The notes under the pieces: generated by a model
What the model was told of the DNA's origin: nothing
What the model saw: only the letters and a program-made list of their open reading frames with translations
The model's database searches: none
Made by a program: the position numbers and the translations under genes
Assembly: GCF_015752045.1 (NCBI RefSeq)
Contig: NZ_JADOUS010000001.1
Coordinates: 434,001 to 498,000 of the forward strand
DNA length: 64,000 nt
Source: Arthrobacter_D sp015752045
GTDB taxonomy: Bacteria; Actinomycetota; Actinomycetes; Actinomycetales; Micrococcaceae
Reading direction: 5' to 3'
Shown here: positions 16,945 to 25,651 of the stretch, one piece after another
Position numbering within the stretch: the stretch's first letter is position 1
Layout of the letters: each line of letters begins with the position of its first letter

Positions 16945-17898
16945 TCACACGAGGAACCGGACACCCATCACGGGGTCCTCGTCGAGGACCACGAGGTCGG
17001 TGATGCCCTCCTCCGCGAGCCGCGTCCGGAGGCGCTCCTGCAGTGCCGGCTGATGCATCGCGAGCCCGCCGCCCAGCACCACGGGTCCTGGCACCCCGAT
17101 CACGGAGGCGACGTCGAGCACGAGGCGCGCGAGGTCGGTGGCCACGCGGTCGAGGATGGCCGCGGCGTCGTGGTCGCCGTCCCGTGCGGCGTCGAACACC
17201 GCACGGGACTGCGCCGCCCAGTAGGTGCGCCCGGCGCCCGAGTGGAACATGCCGATGAGTTCGGTGGGGGTGGCGACGCCGTTGAGGGCGAGCACCGCGG
17301 TGTCGAGGGCGTCGGGGGCCTGCCCGACGTCGTGCCGGTGCAGGGCCCGGCGGACCGCCTCACGGGCCACCCAGTACCCGCTGCCCTCGTCACCGAGGAG
17401 GTAGCCCCAGCCCCCGGAGCGTGCCTGCCGGCCGTCACGGGTGACGCCCCAGGCCACGGAGCCGGTACCGGCGATGACGGCGATGCCCGCGTGGGCCCCT
17501 CCCGCCGCGAGGATGAGGCGGGTGTCGTGGACCACCTCGATGACGGCGTGCGGCGCGTGGGGTGCGATCAGTGCGCGGAGGCGGTCGGCGTCCGCGGCCG
17601 TGTCCACCCCGCCGGAGCCTGCGACGACCCGCGCGATTGCGCCCGCGTCAGCGCCCTCCAGGAGTGCGTGGAACAGCTTGCCCAGGCTGCGGGCGGCGGT
17701 CTCCGTGGTGACGTTCTGGACGTTGGCACTTCCCGCCTTCGCCTCGGCGACGAGCCGCTCGCCGCGCCAGAGCGCGCCGTGCGTCTTGGAGCCACCGATG
17801 TCGAGGCCGACGACGAGCGGCGCGGAATCGGTGCCCGTGCCCGGACCCCCGCCGGTGGTGGACGGGGGCTGAACGGGTGGCGCGGGGGTCTCGGACAT
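16945..17898 (-). CDS. BadF/BcrA-type sugar kinase, probably N-acetylglucosamine kinase
   Basis: A 317-residue ASKHA-fold kinase. Phosphate 1 is VVGLDIGGSKTHGALW (about 29-44), phosphate 2 is VIAGTGSVAWGV, and GWGYLLGDEGSGYWVAREAV is the region seen in eukaryotic and bacterial GlcNAc kinases of the BadF/BcrA family. It would phosphorylate an amino sugar in the cytoplasm. A 27-residue Pro/Gly-rich N-terminus precedes the fold; a later start is possible because the ribosome site at ATG 17898 is weak. It follows an MFS gene on the same strand. Confidence 0.82.
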   Translation of the reverse strand: MSETPAPPVQPPSTTGGGPGTGTDSAPLVVGLDIGGSKTHGALWRGERLVAEAKAGSANVQNVTTETAARSLGKLFHALLEGADAGAIARVVAGSGGVDTAADADRLRALIAPHAPHAVIEVVHDTRLILAAGGAHAGIAVIAGTGSVAWGVTRDGRQARSGGWGYLLGDEGSGYWVAREAVRRALHRHDVGQAPDALDTAVLALNGVATPTELIGMFHSGAGRTYWAAQSRAVFDAARDGDHDAAAILDRVATDLARLVLDVASVIGVPGPVVLGGGLAMHQPALQERLRTRLAEEGITDLVVLDEDPVMGVRFLV

Positions 17899-17934
17899 GC
17901 CTACAGCCTACAAACAGGCCGGGACGAGGCCGCC

Positions 17935-17970
17935 GGGGCCGGCAGGGTCAGTGGGGCCGGCAGGGTCAGC
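17935..17970. repeat. 18-bp direct repeat, two adjacent copies
   Basis: Units 17935-17952 and 17953-17970 are identical at 17 of 18 positions. They lie across the 3' end of the MFS gene and the gap before the sugar kinase gene. The second unit contains the MFS stop codon. Confidence 0.8.
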
Positions 17971-19210
17971 GCGGAGCCCTGGACCGGAGGACCAGCGAGC
18001 CCGCGGCGAGGAGGGCGCAGACCGCGCAGATCGCCAGCGCGAAGACGGTGACCGAGGCGTTCAGGCCCCAGGTGCCCGCGGCAGCGCCGAGGCCGAGGAC
18101 CGGGACGGCGCTGCCGAGGTAGGTGATGACGTAGACGGCGCTGACCGTCTGCGCGTGCAGGGCCGGGTCGACCTTCACGGATACCTCGTTGAAGACCACC
18201 CGGAAGGCCATGCCCTGGCCGAACCCGGCGACGACGCACGCCCCGATGAGCAGGGGGAGGCTGCCGGTCTGCTGTGCGACGGGCAGGAGGCCCACGCCCA
18301 CCGCCATCCCGGCGAGTCCCGCGGGGACCACGAACCGTCCGCGCGGCGAGACCAGCTGGCTGACGGCGGAGGAGCCGAGCACGAGCGCGGCGAGGAGGCC
18401 GATCAGCGGACGGGAGGTCGTCCCGGCGATGCCCGCGAACCAGGTGGGCGCGAGGCTGAGGGTGAACCCGAACACCGCGAAGCTCAGGAACCCGACGGAC
18501 GACGCCGTCCAGAAGGAGCGGCGCGCCTCCCTCGACACGGCCGGCCTGCGCGGCCGCAGGACGGCCAGGGGCTTCCCGGCCGCTACGGGCTTGATCGCCG
18601 GGCGCGCGCGGAGCAGCACCAGCGGGATCAGGAGGCTTGCGAGCGCCACGAGGTACACGACGAACGGGGTCCTCGTGGGCGAGGGCAGGAGTGAAAGCAG
18701 TCCACCGATCACCGGGCCGGCAGCGACCCCGCCGGCCGAGGCCATGAGCGTGAACCGGGAGGCCCAGTCCGGGCGGGCCGGCAGCAGGTCGCGGAGCGCG
18801 GCAGCACTGGCGCCCGTCGCCAGGGCGACGGCCCCGCCCTGGAGCATGCGTCCGGCGGCGAGCATCGGCAGCGAGGTGGCGATGGCAAAGAGCGCGGCGC
18901 CGGCGAGCCCGAGGATGACGGCGAGGACGAGTGCGGCCCGCCGTCCGATGTGGTCCGACCAGTGGCCGGCGTGGACCAGCCCGCCGATCAGGGCCACGAC
19001 GTAGGACGCGAAGGCGACCGTGACGGCGAAGGGGGACAGGCCGAGCTCGGCCTGGATGAGCGGGTAGAGCGGGGTGGCCAGGTTGGCGCCGATCAGGAGG
19101 GTCGAGATCACGGTCACGGCCAGCACGAGCCGGACAGCGAGCGACGCGTCCCACCGCCGTGCCCCGACCGCCGCCGCAGGCCTCATCCGCAGCTCGTCGA
19201 TGACGCTCAT
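17966..19210 (-). CDS. MFS transporter (12 membrane segments)
   Basis: A 414-residue member of the major facilitator superfamily with about 12 hydrophobic segments. The loop between segments 2 and 3 reads GHWSDHIGRRAAL, the classic MFS motif A. The AGRMLQGGAVALATGASAAALRDL segment resembles drug/proton antiporters. ATG 19210 (MSVIDEL) follows a strong AAGGGGTGGG site; the upstream extension lacks similarity. It is divergent from an Lrp-type regulator, with which it may share an operator. The substrate is unknown. Confidence 0.9.
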   Translation of the reverse strand: MSVIDELRMRPAAAVGARRWDASLAVRLVLAVTVISTLLIGANLATPLYPLIQAELGLSPFAVTVAFASYVVALIGGLVHAGHWSDHIGRRAALVLAVILGLAGAALFAIATSLPMLAAGRMLQGGAVALATGASAAALRDLLPARPDWASRFTLMASAGGVAAGPVIGGLLSLLPSPTRTPFVVYLVALASLLIPLVLLRARPAIKPVAAGKPLAVLRPRRPAVSREARRSFWTASSVGFLSFAVFGFTLSLAPTWFAGIAGTTSRPLIGLLAALVLGSSAVSQLVSPRGRFVVPAGLAGMAVGVGLLPVAQQTGSLPLLIGACVVAGFGQGMAFRVVFNEVSVKVDPALHAQTVSAVYVITYLGSAVPVLGLGAAAGTWGLNASVTVFALAICAVCALLAAGSLVLRSRAPR

Positions 19211-19312
19211 CCCACCCCTTGTCCTCTCGTGCGCCCGGAGCGGGCGCTTCCTGGCACGCTCATGCACGGCCCCCTATAGGATGGGGCGGATTGACCGCGG
19301 TGCTCCGTTGCA

Positions 19313-19328
19313 GCTCTGATATTTGAGC
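19313..19328. promoter_or_regulatory. Candidate Lrp/AsnC operator between MFS and regulator genes
   Basis: GCTCTGATATTTGAGC is an imperfect palindrome (12 of 16 symmetric positions, AT-rich centre) in an otherwise GC-rich divergent intergenic region. An AT-rich centre with symmetric flanks is usual for Lrp-type sites. It lies about 50 bp from the regulator start. Confidence 0.4.
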
Positions 19329-19373
19329 GCGGTGCGCAACACAGCGGAGACCGACTGATGGGAAGTGAGCGTC

Positions 19374-19856
19374 GTGAGCAAGCTGGACAACCTCGATCTG
19401 CGACTGCTGCTCGAGCTCGTGAGGGATCCCCGGGCGCAGGTGAGCGAACTGGGTGAGCTGCTCGGTGTGGCCCGCAACACGGCGCAGAGCCGCATCCGCA
19501 GGCTCCTGCGGACCGGCACGCTGCGCCGCAGCGGGCGTGAACTCGATCTGGAGGCGCTCGGCTACGACGTCGTCGCGTTCGTCACCCTCGAGGTGTCCCA
19601 CCGCGAGCTCGACGGCGTCATCGCCGGTCTCCGCACCCTGCACCAGGTCCTCGAGGTGCACGAGATCTCGGGGCGGGGCGACGTCTGGTGCAGGGTCACC
19701 GCCACCGACACCCACAACCTGCAGTCCGCGCTGCGGTCCGTCCTGAGGATCAAGGGCGTCATCCGCACCGAGACCGTCCTCGCCCTGCACGAGCACATCC
19801 CCTACCGCACCGAGCCCCTGCTCGAGCGCCTCGCCCAGCGTCCCGCGGACGCCTGA
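19374..19856 (+). CDS. Lrp/AsnC-family transcriptional regulator
   Basis: A 160-residue regulator. The N-terminal helix-turn-helix spans about 1-55 (LDNLDLRLLLELVRDPRAQVSELGELLGVARNTAQSRIRRL), and the C-terminal RAM-like domain spans about 65-150. GTG 19374 is preferred because GGGAAG lies eight bases upstream; GTG 19365 would add three residues. It is divergent from the MFS gene and followed by an AlaX-type gene 42 bp downstream. The effector is unknown; amino acids are typical for the family. Confidence 0.9.
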   Translation: MSKLDNLDLRLLLELVRDPRAQVSELGELLGVARNTAQSRIRRLLRTGTLRRSGRELDLEALGYDVVAFVTLEVSHRELDGVIAGLRTLHQVLEVHEISGRGDVWCRVTATDTHNLQSALRSVLRIKGVIRTETVLALHEHIPYRTEPLLERLAQRPADA

Positions 19857-19898
19857 GCGACGTGGCGCCCGAGCACGAACCACGTCGAGGAGACCCCG

Positions 19899-20777
19899 AT
19901 GACCCTGCCCACCACCGACACCCGCGTCACCTACCCCTCCGGGGCCACCGAAGCGGCCTCCCGGATCCTGCACGTGGAACAACGCGGCGGCCGACACGCG
20001 GTCCTGCTCGACACCACCGCCTTCCACCCGGTGGACCATGCCTGGCCGGACCAGGGCGCGGACCGCGGCGTGCTCGAGGTCGCTGACCGCAGCTGGGCCG
20101 TGACCGACTGCGTCGTCGGAGCGACCGACGGCACCAGCCTGTACCTCGGTGCGGATTCACCCGTCCGCAAGGGCACCGAGGGGTGGGCGTTCGTCGTCGT
20201 CCATCTGATCGACGGGGCGGAGGGTGACGGTCCGGCGGAGGGCGACGACGCCGTCGTCCGGGTCGAGGCCGCCCAGCGAGCCGCCGTGTCCGCCGGACAC
20301 ACCGGGTGCCACCTCGCCTCACTGGCCCTGAACCGGGCGCTGGCCGGCCGCTGGAAGAAAGACGTGGCGGCCGACGCCCTCGGCGCACCGAATTTCGACG
20401 CGCTGGCGATCGACACGACGGTGATCAGCGAGTTCGCGTCCGTCGACCGGTACCGCCTCGGCAGATCCCTGCGCAGGAAGGGCTTCTCCCTCGAGGACCT
20501 CGACGCCGGGGCCACGGCCGCAGCGGTGAATGCCACGCTCGCCGGATGGACGGCCACCGGCGCCCCCATCAGCATCGGGACCGACGGCGGCGGACTCACC
20601 GACCGGCGCCGCTGGGTCTGCGACCTGCCCGGGGAACGCGCCGAGATCCCCTGCGGCGGCACCCACCTGACCTCACTGGCCGGCGTGGACGTCACCGTCC
20701 GGCTCGAACTCTCCGAGGAGGACGGGACACCGGTCCTGCAGATGGATACCCGGGTCGGCGTCCCGGCGTCCGCCTGA
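19899..20777 (+). CDS. AlaX-type alanyl-tRNA editing protein
   Basis: A 292-residue freestanding homologue of the AlaRS editing domain, which hydrolyses mischarged Ser- or Gly-tRNA(Ala). Both zinc motifs are present: HxxxH at His134/His138 (GHTGCHLASL) and CxxxH at Cys252/His256 (PCGGTH). The N-terminal domain (about 15-110) resembles the translation-factor-like barrel of AlaX-L forms. ATG 19899 follows GAGGAGA. It lies directly downstream of the Lrp-type regulator and may be co-transcribed with it. Confidence 0.88.
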   Translation: MTLPTTDTRVTYPSGATEAASRILHVEQRGGRHAVLLDTTAFHPVDHAWPDQGADRGVLEVADRSWAVTDCVVGATDGTSLYLGADSPVRKGTEGWAFVVVHLIDGAEGDGPAEGDDAVVRVEAAQRAAVSAGHTGCHLASLALNRALAGRWKKDVAADALGAPNFDALAIDTTVISEFASVDRYRLGRSLRRKGFSLEDLDAGATAAAVNATLAGWTATGAPISIGTDGGGLTDRRRWVCDLPGERAEIPCGGTHLTSLAGVDVTVRLELSEEDGTPVLQMDTRVGVPASA

Positions 20778-20793
20778 GGACCCCTCCGGGACG

Positions 20794-22104
20794 CTAAGTC
20801 CGGCGCCGGCGGGGCGCGACACGGAGTTGCTGCGCCCCGGCCAGGAACTGCTCGGCCACCTCCAGCCGCGACACCGCCTCGGGCGTGCCGTCGTCCCCGG
20901 CCGCTGCGCCCTCGCTGCCATCCGCACGGCGTCGTGCTCCCGCGACGAGGGTGAGGCTGACGGCGGCCGCACGGCTCCTGAGGGCCACGGGGTCGACGCG
21001 GCGGTCGAAGGCCGCCAGGAAGCGCCGCAGCGCCTCCGGCACCTGCGCGTATCCGGTGTGCAGCGCGGGCAGGACGGCGAGGTGCCCCAGGAAGCAGGCG
21101 AGGTCGTCCACGAGGTGGCCAGGCCCCAGCGCGTCGACGTCCAGGAGCCCGGACACCGCCCCATCCTCGATCAGGAGGTTCCCCTCGTAGAAGTCGCCGT
21201 GCGTCGGCACGACGGGGCCGCCGTCGCTGGCGCGGACGACGGCGTCGATGGCCGCAGCGAGGCGGCGGATGCGATCGGCCTCCTTCGGCAGCGCCGCTAC
21301 GGCGCCCTCCCCGTAGTCCCGGACCCTGGACGCCCACGGCGGGCGCGCCGGGAGCGAGAGGACCTCGGTCGGCAGCGAGGCGAGGACCCGCAGCAGCGCA
21401 TCGGGTTCGACGCCGGCCGCGCCGTCGCGCATGAGGAGTTCCGCGAGCGGGGTGCCGGGAGCCGCGTGCATGGCGACGACGTCCCGCACCGGTCCGGCGG
21501 CGAGGGCGGGAGCGGGGACGCCGGCCGCCCGCAGCATCCGGTGCCGCTCGGCGAGCGGCCCCGCCGCGTGCTGCCGGAGCACCTTGAGATAGCGTCGCTC
21601 ATCCCCGTTACGTGCCAGCACCACGGCACGACGTAGCGGCCGGTAGCTCCTGAGCTCCACCCGTGTCGCCCCGGCCCCGTACCCGTTCCCGAAGGCGAAC
21701 CGCGTGACCGCGTCGGGGTCGAGTGCCGAGGGGAGCCCCGGCAGGAGCGGATCGTCGGGGTGCACCCACGCCGAGAGGGTCCCGACGCCGCGCCGGTGGA
21801 ACACGGTGACTCCGCCGGGAGGATGCGGGAGCGGGCAGGAGGTGATGCAGGCGTGGGTGGGCGCGGGCCCGGGAGGCGCCCCGGGGCCGTTGCCGGGCAT
21901 GCCGCCGTCCGGGGTGGTGACCTCGACGGAGAAGACGCCCGTCGCCCCGGCCCCCGGCCGGTGGTGCAGGGACGCGAGCTGCCAGGTGCCGAGCTCCCAT
22001 CCGGCGGCGGCGAGGACGCGCCGCAGGAAGTCCTCGGGCGCGTCCGAGCCCAGGAGTGCGATGGCTTCCTGCTCCCGGGTGACGTGGATGTCCCGTGCCC
22101 TCAT
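20794..22104 (-). CDS. Aminoglycoside-phosphotransferase-fold protein
   Basis: A 436-residue APH-superfamily protein. The catalytic Brenner motif is VPTHGDFYEGNLL and the metal-binding DFG-equivalent is LLDVDALGPGHLVDDLA. The N-terminal half shows a YLKVL lysine strand. An N-terminal part of about 130 residues does not match the kinase fold and has Pro/Gly-rich stretches and an HRRGVGTLSAWVHPDDPLLPGLP segment. The substrate is unknown; antibiotic resistance should not be assumed. ATG 22104 is used. It converges on the AlaX gene. Confidence 0.82.
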   Translation of the reverse strand: MRARDIHVTREQEAIALLGSDAPEDFLRRVLAAAGWELGTWQLASLHHRPGAGATGVFSVEVTTPDGGMPGNGPGAPPGPAPTHACITSCPLPHPPGGVTVFHRRGVGTLSAWVHPDDPLLPGLPSALDPDAVTRFAFGNGYGAGATRVELRSYRPLRRAVVLARNGDERRYLKVLRQHAAGPLAERHRMLRAAGVPAPALAAGPVRDVVAMHAAPGTPLAELLMRDGAAGVEPDALLRVLASLPTEVLSLPARPPWASRVRDYGEGAVAALPKEADRIRRLAAAIDAVVRASDGGPVVPTHGDFYEGNLLIEDGAVSGLLDVDALGPGHLVDDLACFLGHLAVLPALHTGYAQVPEALRRFLAAFDRRVDPVALRSRAAAVSLTLVAGARRRADGSEGAAAGDDGTPEAVSRLEVAEQFLAGAQQLRVAPRRRRT

Positions 22105-22167
22105 GCGATCCCGGCCGGACGCTACGCGCGCAGGTCCGGGGTCGCTGCCGGTGTCATGCCGGGTCCG

Positions 22168-23199
22168 TCAGGCGCGCCGACGCTGCAGCACGTCGTCGAG
22201 GTTGATGCGACCCGTCGCGGGGGCGGCGTCGTCCGTTGTCACCGTGGTGTCAGCGGTGTCCGTGGTCCCGGCCGTGCTCGCGGCGACGCGGGCTGCGGCC
22301 TCCGACGCCTTGATGGGCGTCCTGGATACGGCCTTCGGGGCCTCGGGCAGATCGAGGGGCGCGGGGGCCTGGCGTTCGGCCTTCGCGGCATCGACATACG
22401 TGGGACGCGGTACCTCGACCGGAGCCCACGCCGTGGACCCCTGCGCCGGGGCGGCGAGCGTGGGCTCGGTCGGCACCGCGGCGGGTGCAGCCACGACCGG
22501 TCCCGCCTGACGGACCTCCACGGCGGATGAGCCGTGGGCACCGGCGAGCGCGGCTGTCCGCCGCTCCATCGCGGTGAGGGGGCGGGCGGGGGTCTGCTGG
22601 GCGTCGAACAGGAGGGTCGGTCGCGGGGGCGCGGCGGGGGTCTGCGGGTGCATCGGGGCCGCCCGAGGGGCGTCCTCGGGCGCGGGGCCCCGGACAGGTG
22701 CCATCGCTTCGGCGAATGCACGGTTCACGCGGTCCCGCCGGGCGCGGACGGCGAGCAGCCTCAGCGCGGCGACGGATGCGACCGTCCCGCCGAGGCATGC
22801 CAGCGGGACGAGGAGGGACACGAAGCCGATCGCGCCGAGCACGAGGGTGACGACGGTGCCGATGAGGCACAGGAGACCGGCCAGGGCGACGGCGATGCGT
22901 CCCCATCGCGGGGTAAAGGACTGCTGGCCGGACGCCGTCGTGGTGCCGGCCCGGACCACGGCCGTGCCCGGCCTCGTCCCGGGCGCGTCCCGGGTGGTCT
23001 CCGGGTGGCGTGCATCGTCCTGCGGCGCGGTCATCGTCATCATGCTCCCCCCGGGACGACGGGTCCCGGTCTTCAGCGTTGGGCGTCTGGTCCCGGCGAG
23101 GGCCGGAGTGGTCCTGCCGAGGAGGAACGGTGCTACCCACACCAGCCACATGCCGACGATTGCTGCGAGCACCAACGAGCTATCCAGAGAGAAGACCAC
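22168..23199 (-). CDS. Hypothetical membrane protein with Ala/Pro-rich cytoplasmic tail
   Basis: A 343-residue protein. One hydrophobic segment (about 6-26, VLAAIVGMWLVWVAPFLLG) is followed by an Arg/Thr-rich loop, then two closely spaced segments (about 100-145), and then a long low-complexity tail rich in Ala, Pro, Arg and Thr, ending in INLDDVLQRRRA. The short conserved end and early membrane segments recall uncharacterised actinobacterial membrane proteins. GTG 23199 is chosen because the first membrane segment begins just after it. No function can be given. Confidence 0.7.
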   Translation of the reverse strand: MVFSLDSSLVLAAIVGMWLVWVAPFLLGRTTPALAGTRRPTLKTGTRRPGGSMMTMTAPQDDARHPETTRDAPGTRPGTAVVRAGTTTASGQQSFTPRWGRIAVALAGLLCLIGTVVTLVLGAIGFVSLLVPLACLGGTVASVAALRLLAVRARRDRVNRAFAEAMAPVRGPAPEDAPRAAPMHPQTPAAPPRPTLLFDAQQTPARPLTAMERRTAALAGAHGSSAVEVRQAGPVVAAPAAVPTEPTLAAPAQGSTAWAPVEVPRPTYVDAAKAERQAPAPLDLPEAPKAVSRTPIKASEAAARVAASTAGTTDTADTTVTTDDAAPATGRINLDDVLQRRRA

Positions 23200-23292
23200 A
23201 CTCAGAACCGTAGAAGCACTTGCTGCCCGCCCCCCGCATTGGGGCCGGTGTGTCGGCGGCTGATATGCCTCCGGCGGCATCCAGTGCCGCGC

Positions 23293-23922
23293 TCACTCCC
23301 GCGGTGCCTCCCGGTTCTCGAGCCAGGGGCCGAGCAGACCCCGTGGCACATCCTCGGCGGTCAGCGCGAAACTCCTGTGGTCCGCCCACTGTCCCGCGAT
23401 ATGCAGGTAGCGCGGGCGGAGGCCCTCGTCGCGGAACTGCAGCTTCTCCACGACGCGCAGGCTCGCCCGGTTCTCGGGCCGGATGTTGATCTCCATCCGG
23501 TGGAGGCCGAGATCCCGGAAGCAGTAGTCGGTCGCCAGCGCGACCGCCGTCGGCGCGATCCCCCGGCCGGCCCGGTCGGCGTCGACCCAGTAGCCGAGGG
23601 TCGCCGTCATCGCGGAGCCCCACGTGATGCCCGATACCGTCAGCTGTCCCACGAGGCGTGCATCCCGGGACCCGGGCTGCTGCTCCGTGATGAGGAACGG
23701 CAGCGCGGCCCCGGCCCGCGCCTGGGACGTCAGGGAGCGCACCATCTGGTGGTAGGTGGGCAGGAAGCCCTCCGGGTCCGGGTTGGAGGCCTCCCAGGGC
23801 GCGAGCCAGGCGGCGTTGCGGTGCCGCAACGCCGTCCAGGCTGCCTTGTCCCTGTGGCGGATGGGCCTCAGGACCAGCGATCCGGTCCTGAGGTTCACGG
23901 GCCAGCTGGTTGCCGACCACAC
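23293..23922 (-). CDS. GNAT N-acetyltransferase, RimJ/RimL-like
   Basis: A 209-residue acetyltransferase. The acetyl-CoA-binding pattern (GYWVDADRAGRGIAPTAVALATDYCF) and the C-terminal HRMEINIRPENRASLRVVEKLQFRDEGLRPRYL are typical of the RimJ/RimL subgroup that modifies N-termini of ribosomal proteins and other substrates. GTG 23922 lies six bases after the galU stop, implying translational coupling. The substrate is unknown. The conserved neighbourhood galU-rimJ is common in actinobacteria. Confidence 0.9.
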   Translation of the reverse strand: MWSATSWPVNLRTGSLVLRPIRHRDKAAWTALRHRNAAWLAPWEASNPDPEGFLPTYHQMVRSLTSQARAGAALPFLITEQQPGSRDARLVGQLTVSGITWGSAMTATLGYWVDADRAGRGIAPTAVALATDYCFRDLGLHRMEINIRPENRASLRVVEKLQFRDEGLRPRYLHIAGQWADHRSFALTAEDVPRGLLGPWLENREAPRE

Positions 23923-23928
23923 GGCGGA

Positions 23929-24831
23929 CTACTCCGGGATGTTCTTGCTGAAGTCCTTGATCCAGGCACGGAGGTCCGGACCGAGGTCTTCACGCTCCGA
24001 CGCGAGGGTCACCACGGCCTTCAGGTAGCTCAGCTTGTCACCCGTGTCGTAGCGGCGTCCGCGGAAGACGACTCCGTACACGCCGGACCCCTCGCCCTCG
24101 GCACTGGCGAGGGTCTGCAGGGCGTCGGTCAGCTGGATCTCGCCGCCGCGGCCCGGCGCGGTGGTCTCGAGTACGTCGAACACACGGGGGTGCAGGACAT
24201 AGCGGCCGATCACGGCGAGGTTCGACGGCGCGTCCTCGACGGCCGGCTTCTCGACGAGGTGGTTCACACGGACGTGGCCTTCACCCTCGATCTCGGTGAT
24301 GTCCGCACAGCCGTAGGCGCTGATCTGCTGGGGATCCACCTCGATCAGGGCGACGACGGATCCACCGGTCTTCGCCTGCACCTCGATCATGGTGGTCAGC
24401 AGGGGGTCGCGCTCGTCGATCAGGTCGTCACCGAGCAGGACGGCGAACGGCTCGTTGTTGACGTGCAGCTTGGCGCGCAGCACGGCATGGCCGAGGCCCT
24501 TCGGGTCGCCCTGGCGCAGGTAGTGGATGTCCCCGAGCTCCGAGGGGCGCCGCACGGCGGCGAGCTTGTCGTGGTCGCCCTTGTCCTCGAGGGTCTGCTC
24601 GATGAAGGGGACGCGGTCGAAGTGGTCCTCGAGAGCACGCTTGTTGCGCCCGGTGATCATCAGGACGTCGGACAGTCCGGCGTCCACGGCCTCCTGCACC
24701 ACGTACTGGATCGCGGGCTTGTCGACGACCGGGAGCATCTCCTTCGGCATCGCCTTGGTTGCGGGAAGAAAGCGGGTTCCCAGCCCGGCCGCGGGGATGA
24801 CGGCCTTAGTCACACGTGATCGCAAAGTCAT
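23929..24831 (-). CDS. galU: UTP-glucose-1-phosphate uridylyltransferase
   Basis: A 300-residue enzyme making UDP-glucose from UTP and glucose-1-phosphate. The nucleotide-binding motif KAVIPAAGLGTRFLPATKAMPKEMLPV is at the N-terminus, with the GDD metal site (VLLGDDLID) and the VEKP strand further on. Length matches bacterial GalU. ATG 24831 is chosen over the long upstream open frame, which overlaps the divergent fau gene. Product supplies cell-wall and storage polysaccharide synthesis. Confidence 0.96.
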   Translation of the reverse strand: MTLRSRVTKAVIPAAGLGTRFLPATKAMPKEMLPVVDKPAIQYVVQEAVDAGLSDVLMITGRNKRALEDHFDRVPFIEQTLEDKGDHDKLAAVRRPSELGDIHYLRQGDPKGLGHAVLRAKLHVNNEPFAVLLGDDLIDERDPLLTTMIEVQAKTGGSVVALIEVDPQQISAYGCADITEIEGEGHVRVNHLVEKPAVEDAPSNLAVIGRYVLHPRVFDVLETTAPGRGGEIQLTDALQTLASAEGEGSGVYGVVFRGRRYDTGDKLSYLKAVVTLASEREDLGPDLRAWIKDFSKNIPE

Positions 24832-24887
24832 GGGCACCACATTACATAACGGTCCCCCTCTTCCCGCGAGCTCTGCACAATGGTGGA

Positions 24888-25565
24888 ATGACGCCTTCTG
24901 CTCGTGATACCGAACCCGCCACGGATGCCGCCGCGGACAAGGCCCGGCTGCGCCGGTCGCTCCGAGAGGCGCGTGCCGCCCTGGATCCGCTCGACCGGCA
25001 GGACCAGTCGCGGGCCCTCGCCCGCTCCGTGACGCAGTATCTCGAGAGGACCACCGCCCCGACCGGGGGCACGCCGTCCCGCCACGCCACGATCGCCGCC
25101 TACCTCGGCGTCGACCCTGAGCCGGGCACCGCACCGCTGCTCGGGGAACTGCACCGCCTGGGCTTCGGGGTGGTCGTGCCCGTCTGCGAGCGCGGATACC
25201 AGCTGTCCTGGACAACCTGGGCACCCGGCGTCGCGCTCGAGCGCTCCGTGCGCGCCCCGGTGTTCGAGCCCGTGGGCGCGCGGCGGTCGTTCGAGGAGCT
25301 CCAGGACGTCGCCCTCGTCCTCGTGCCCGCCCTGGCCGTGGACCGCTCCGGTCACCGGATCGGCCAGGGCGGCGGCTACTACGACCGGTTCCTCGCCCGG
25401 CATCCGCTCGGGCGGCCCGGCGCCGTTCCCCGACTGGGCGCGGTCTACCGCTCCGAGATCCTGCCCGCGGGCGCCGTCCCGGTCGAGCCCTGTGACCAAC
25501 CCCTCCAGGGCACCTTCACCGCGGACGGGCTGCTGGGCTTCGAGGCACGCCGGCCCCCGGTGTAG
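24888..25565 (+). CDS. 5-formyltetrahydrofolate cyclo-ligase
   Basis: A 225-residue enzyme converting 5-formyl-THF to 5,10-methenyl-THF with ATP. The N-terminal KARLRRSLREARAAL and the C-terminal RIGQGGGYYDRFLAR motif are diagnostic. ATG 24888 follows GGTGGA. It is divergent from galU (56-bp gap) and directly upstream of the FmdB-type gene; the galU-fau-FmdB order is the same as mycobacterial Rv0993-Rv0992c-Rv0991c. The stop codon sits two bases before a CIRCE element. Confidence 0.94.
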   Translation: MTPSARDTEPATDAAADKARLRRSLREARAALDPLDRQDQSRALARSVTQYLERTTAPTGGTPSRHATIAAYLGVDPEPGTAPLLGELHRLGFGVVVPVCERGYQLSWTTWAPGVALERSVRAPVFEPVGARRSFEELQDVALVLVPALAVDRSGHRIGQGGGYYDRFLARHPLGRPGAVPRLGAVYRSEILPAGAVPVEPCDQPLQGTFTADGLLGFEARRPPV

Positions 25566-25566
25566 A

Positions 25567-25593
25567 CTGGCACTCGACCCCGGAGAGTGCCAA
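25567..25593 (+). promoter_or_regulatory. CIRCE element (HrcA operator) upstream of the FmdB/Ruc-type gene
   Basis: Nine-base arms CTGGCACTC and GAGTGCCAA flank a 9-nt spacer, with 8 of 9 positions complementary. This matches the CIRCE architecture and the two elements before groES in this window. A TAGACT hexamer at 25563-25568 directly abuts it and could be the -10. It lies 58 bp upstream of ATG 25652. Confidence 0.88.
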
Positions 25594-25651
25594 CAGTCGT
25601 CACTGGAAGCGTGCCGGCCGGGGACCACGAAGCCTGTCCAGGAGGATCTCC

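Noticed and set aside
20794..22104. Aminoglycoside resistance gene
   Set aside because: The APH fold is clear, but the long diverged N-terminus and chromosomal context do not support a resistance call.
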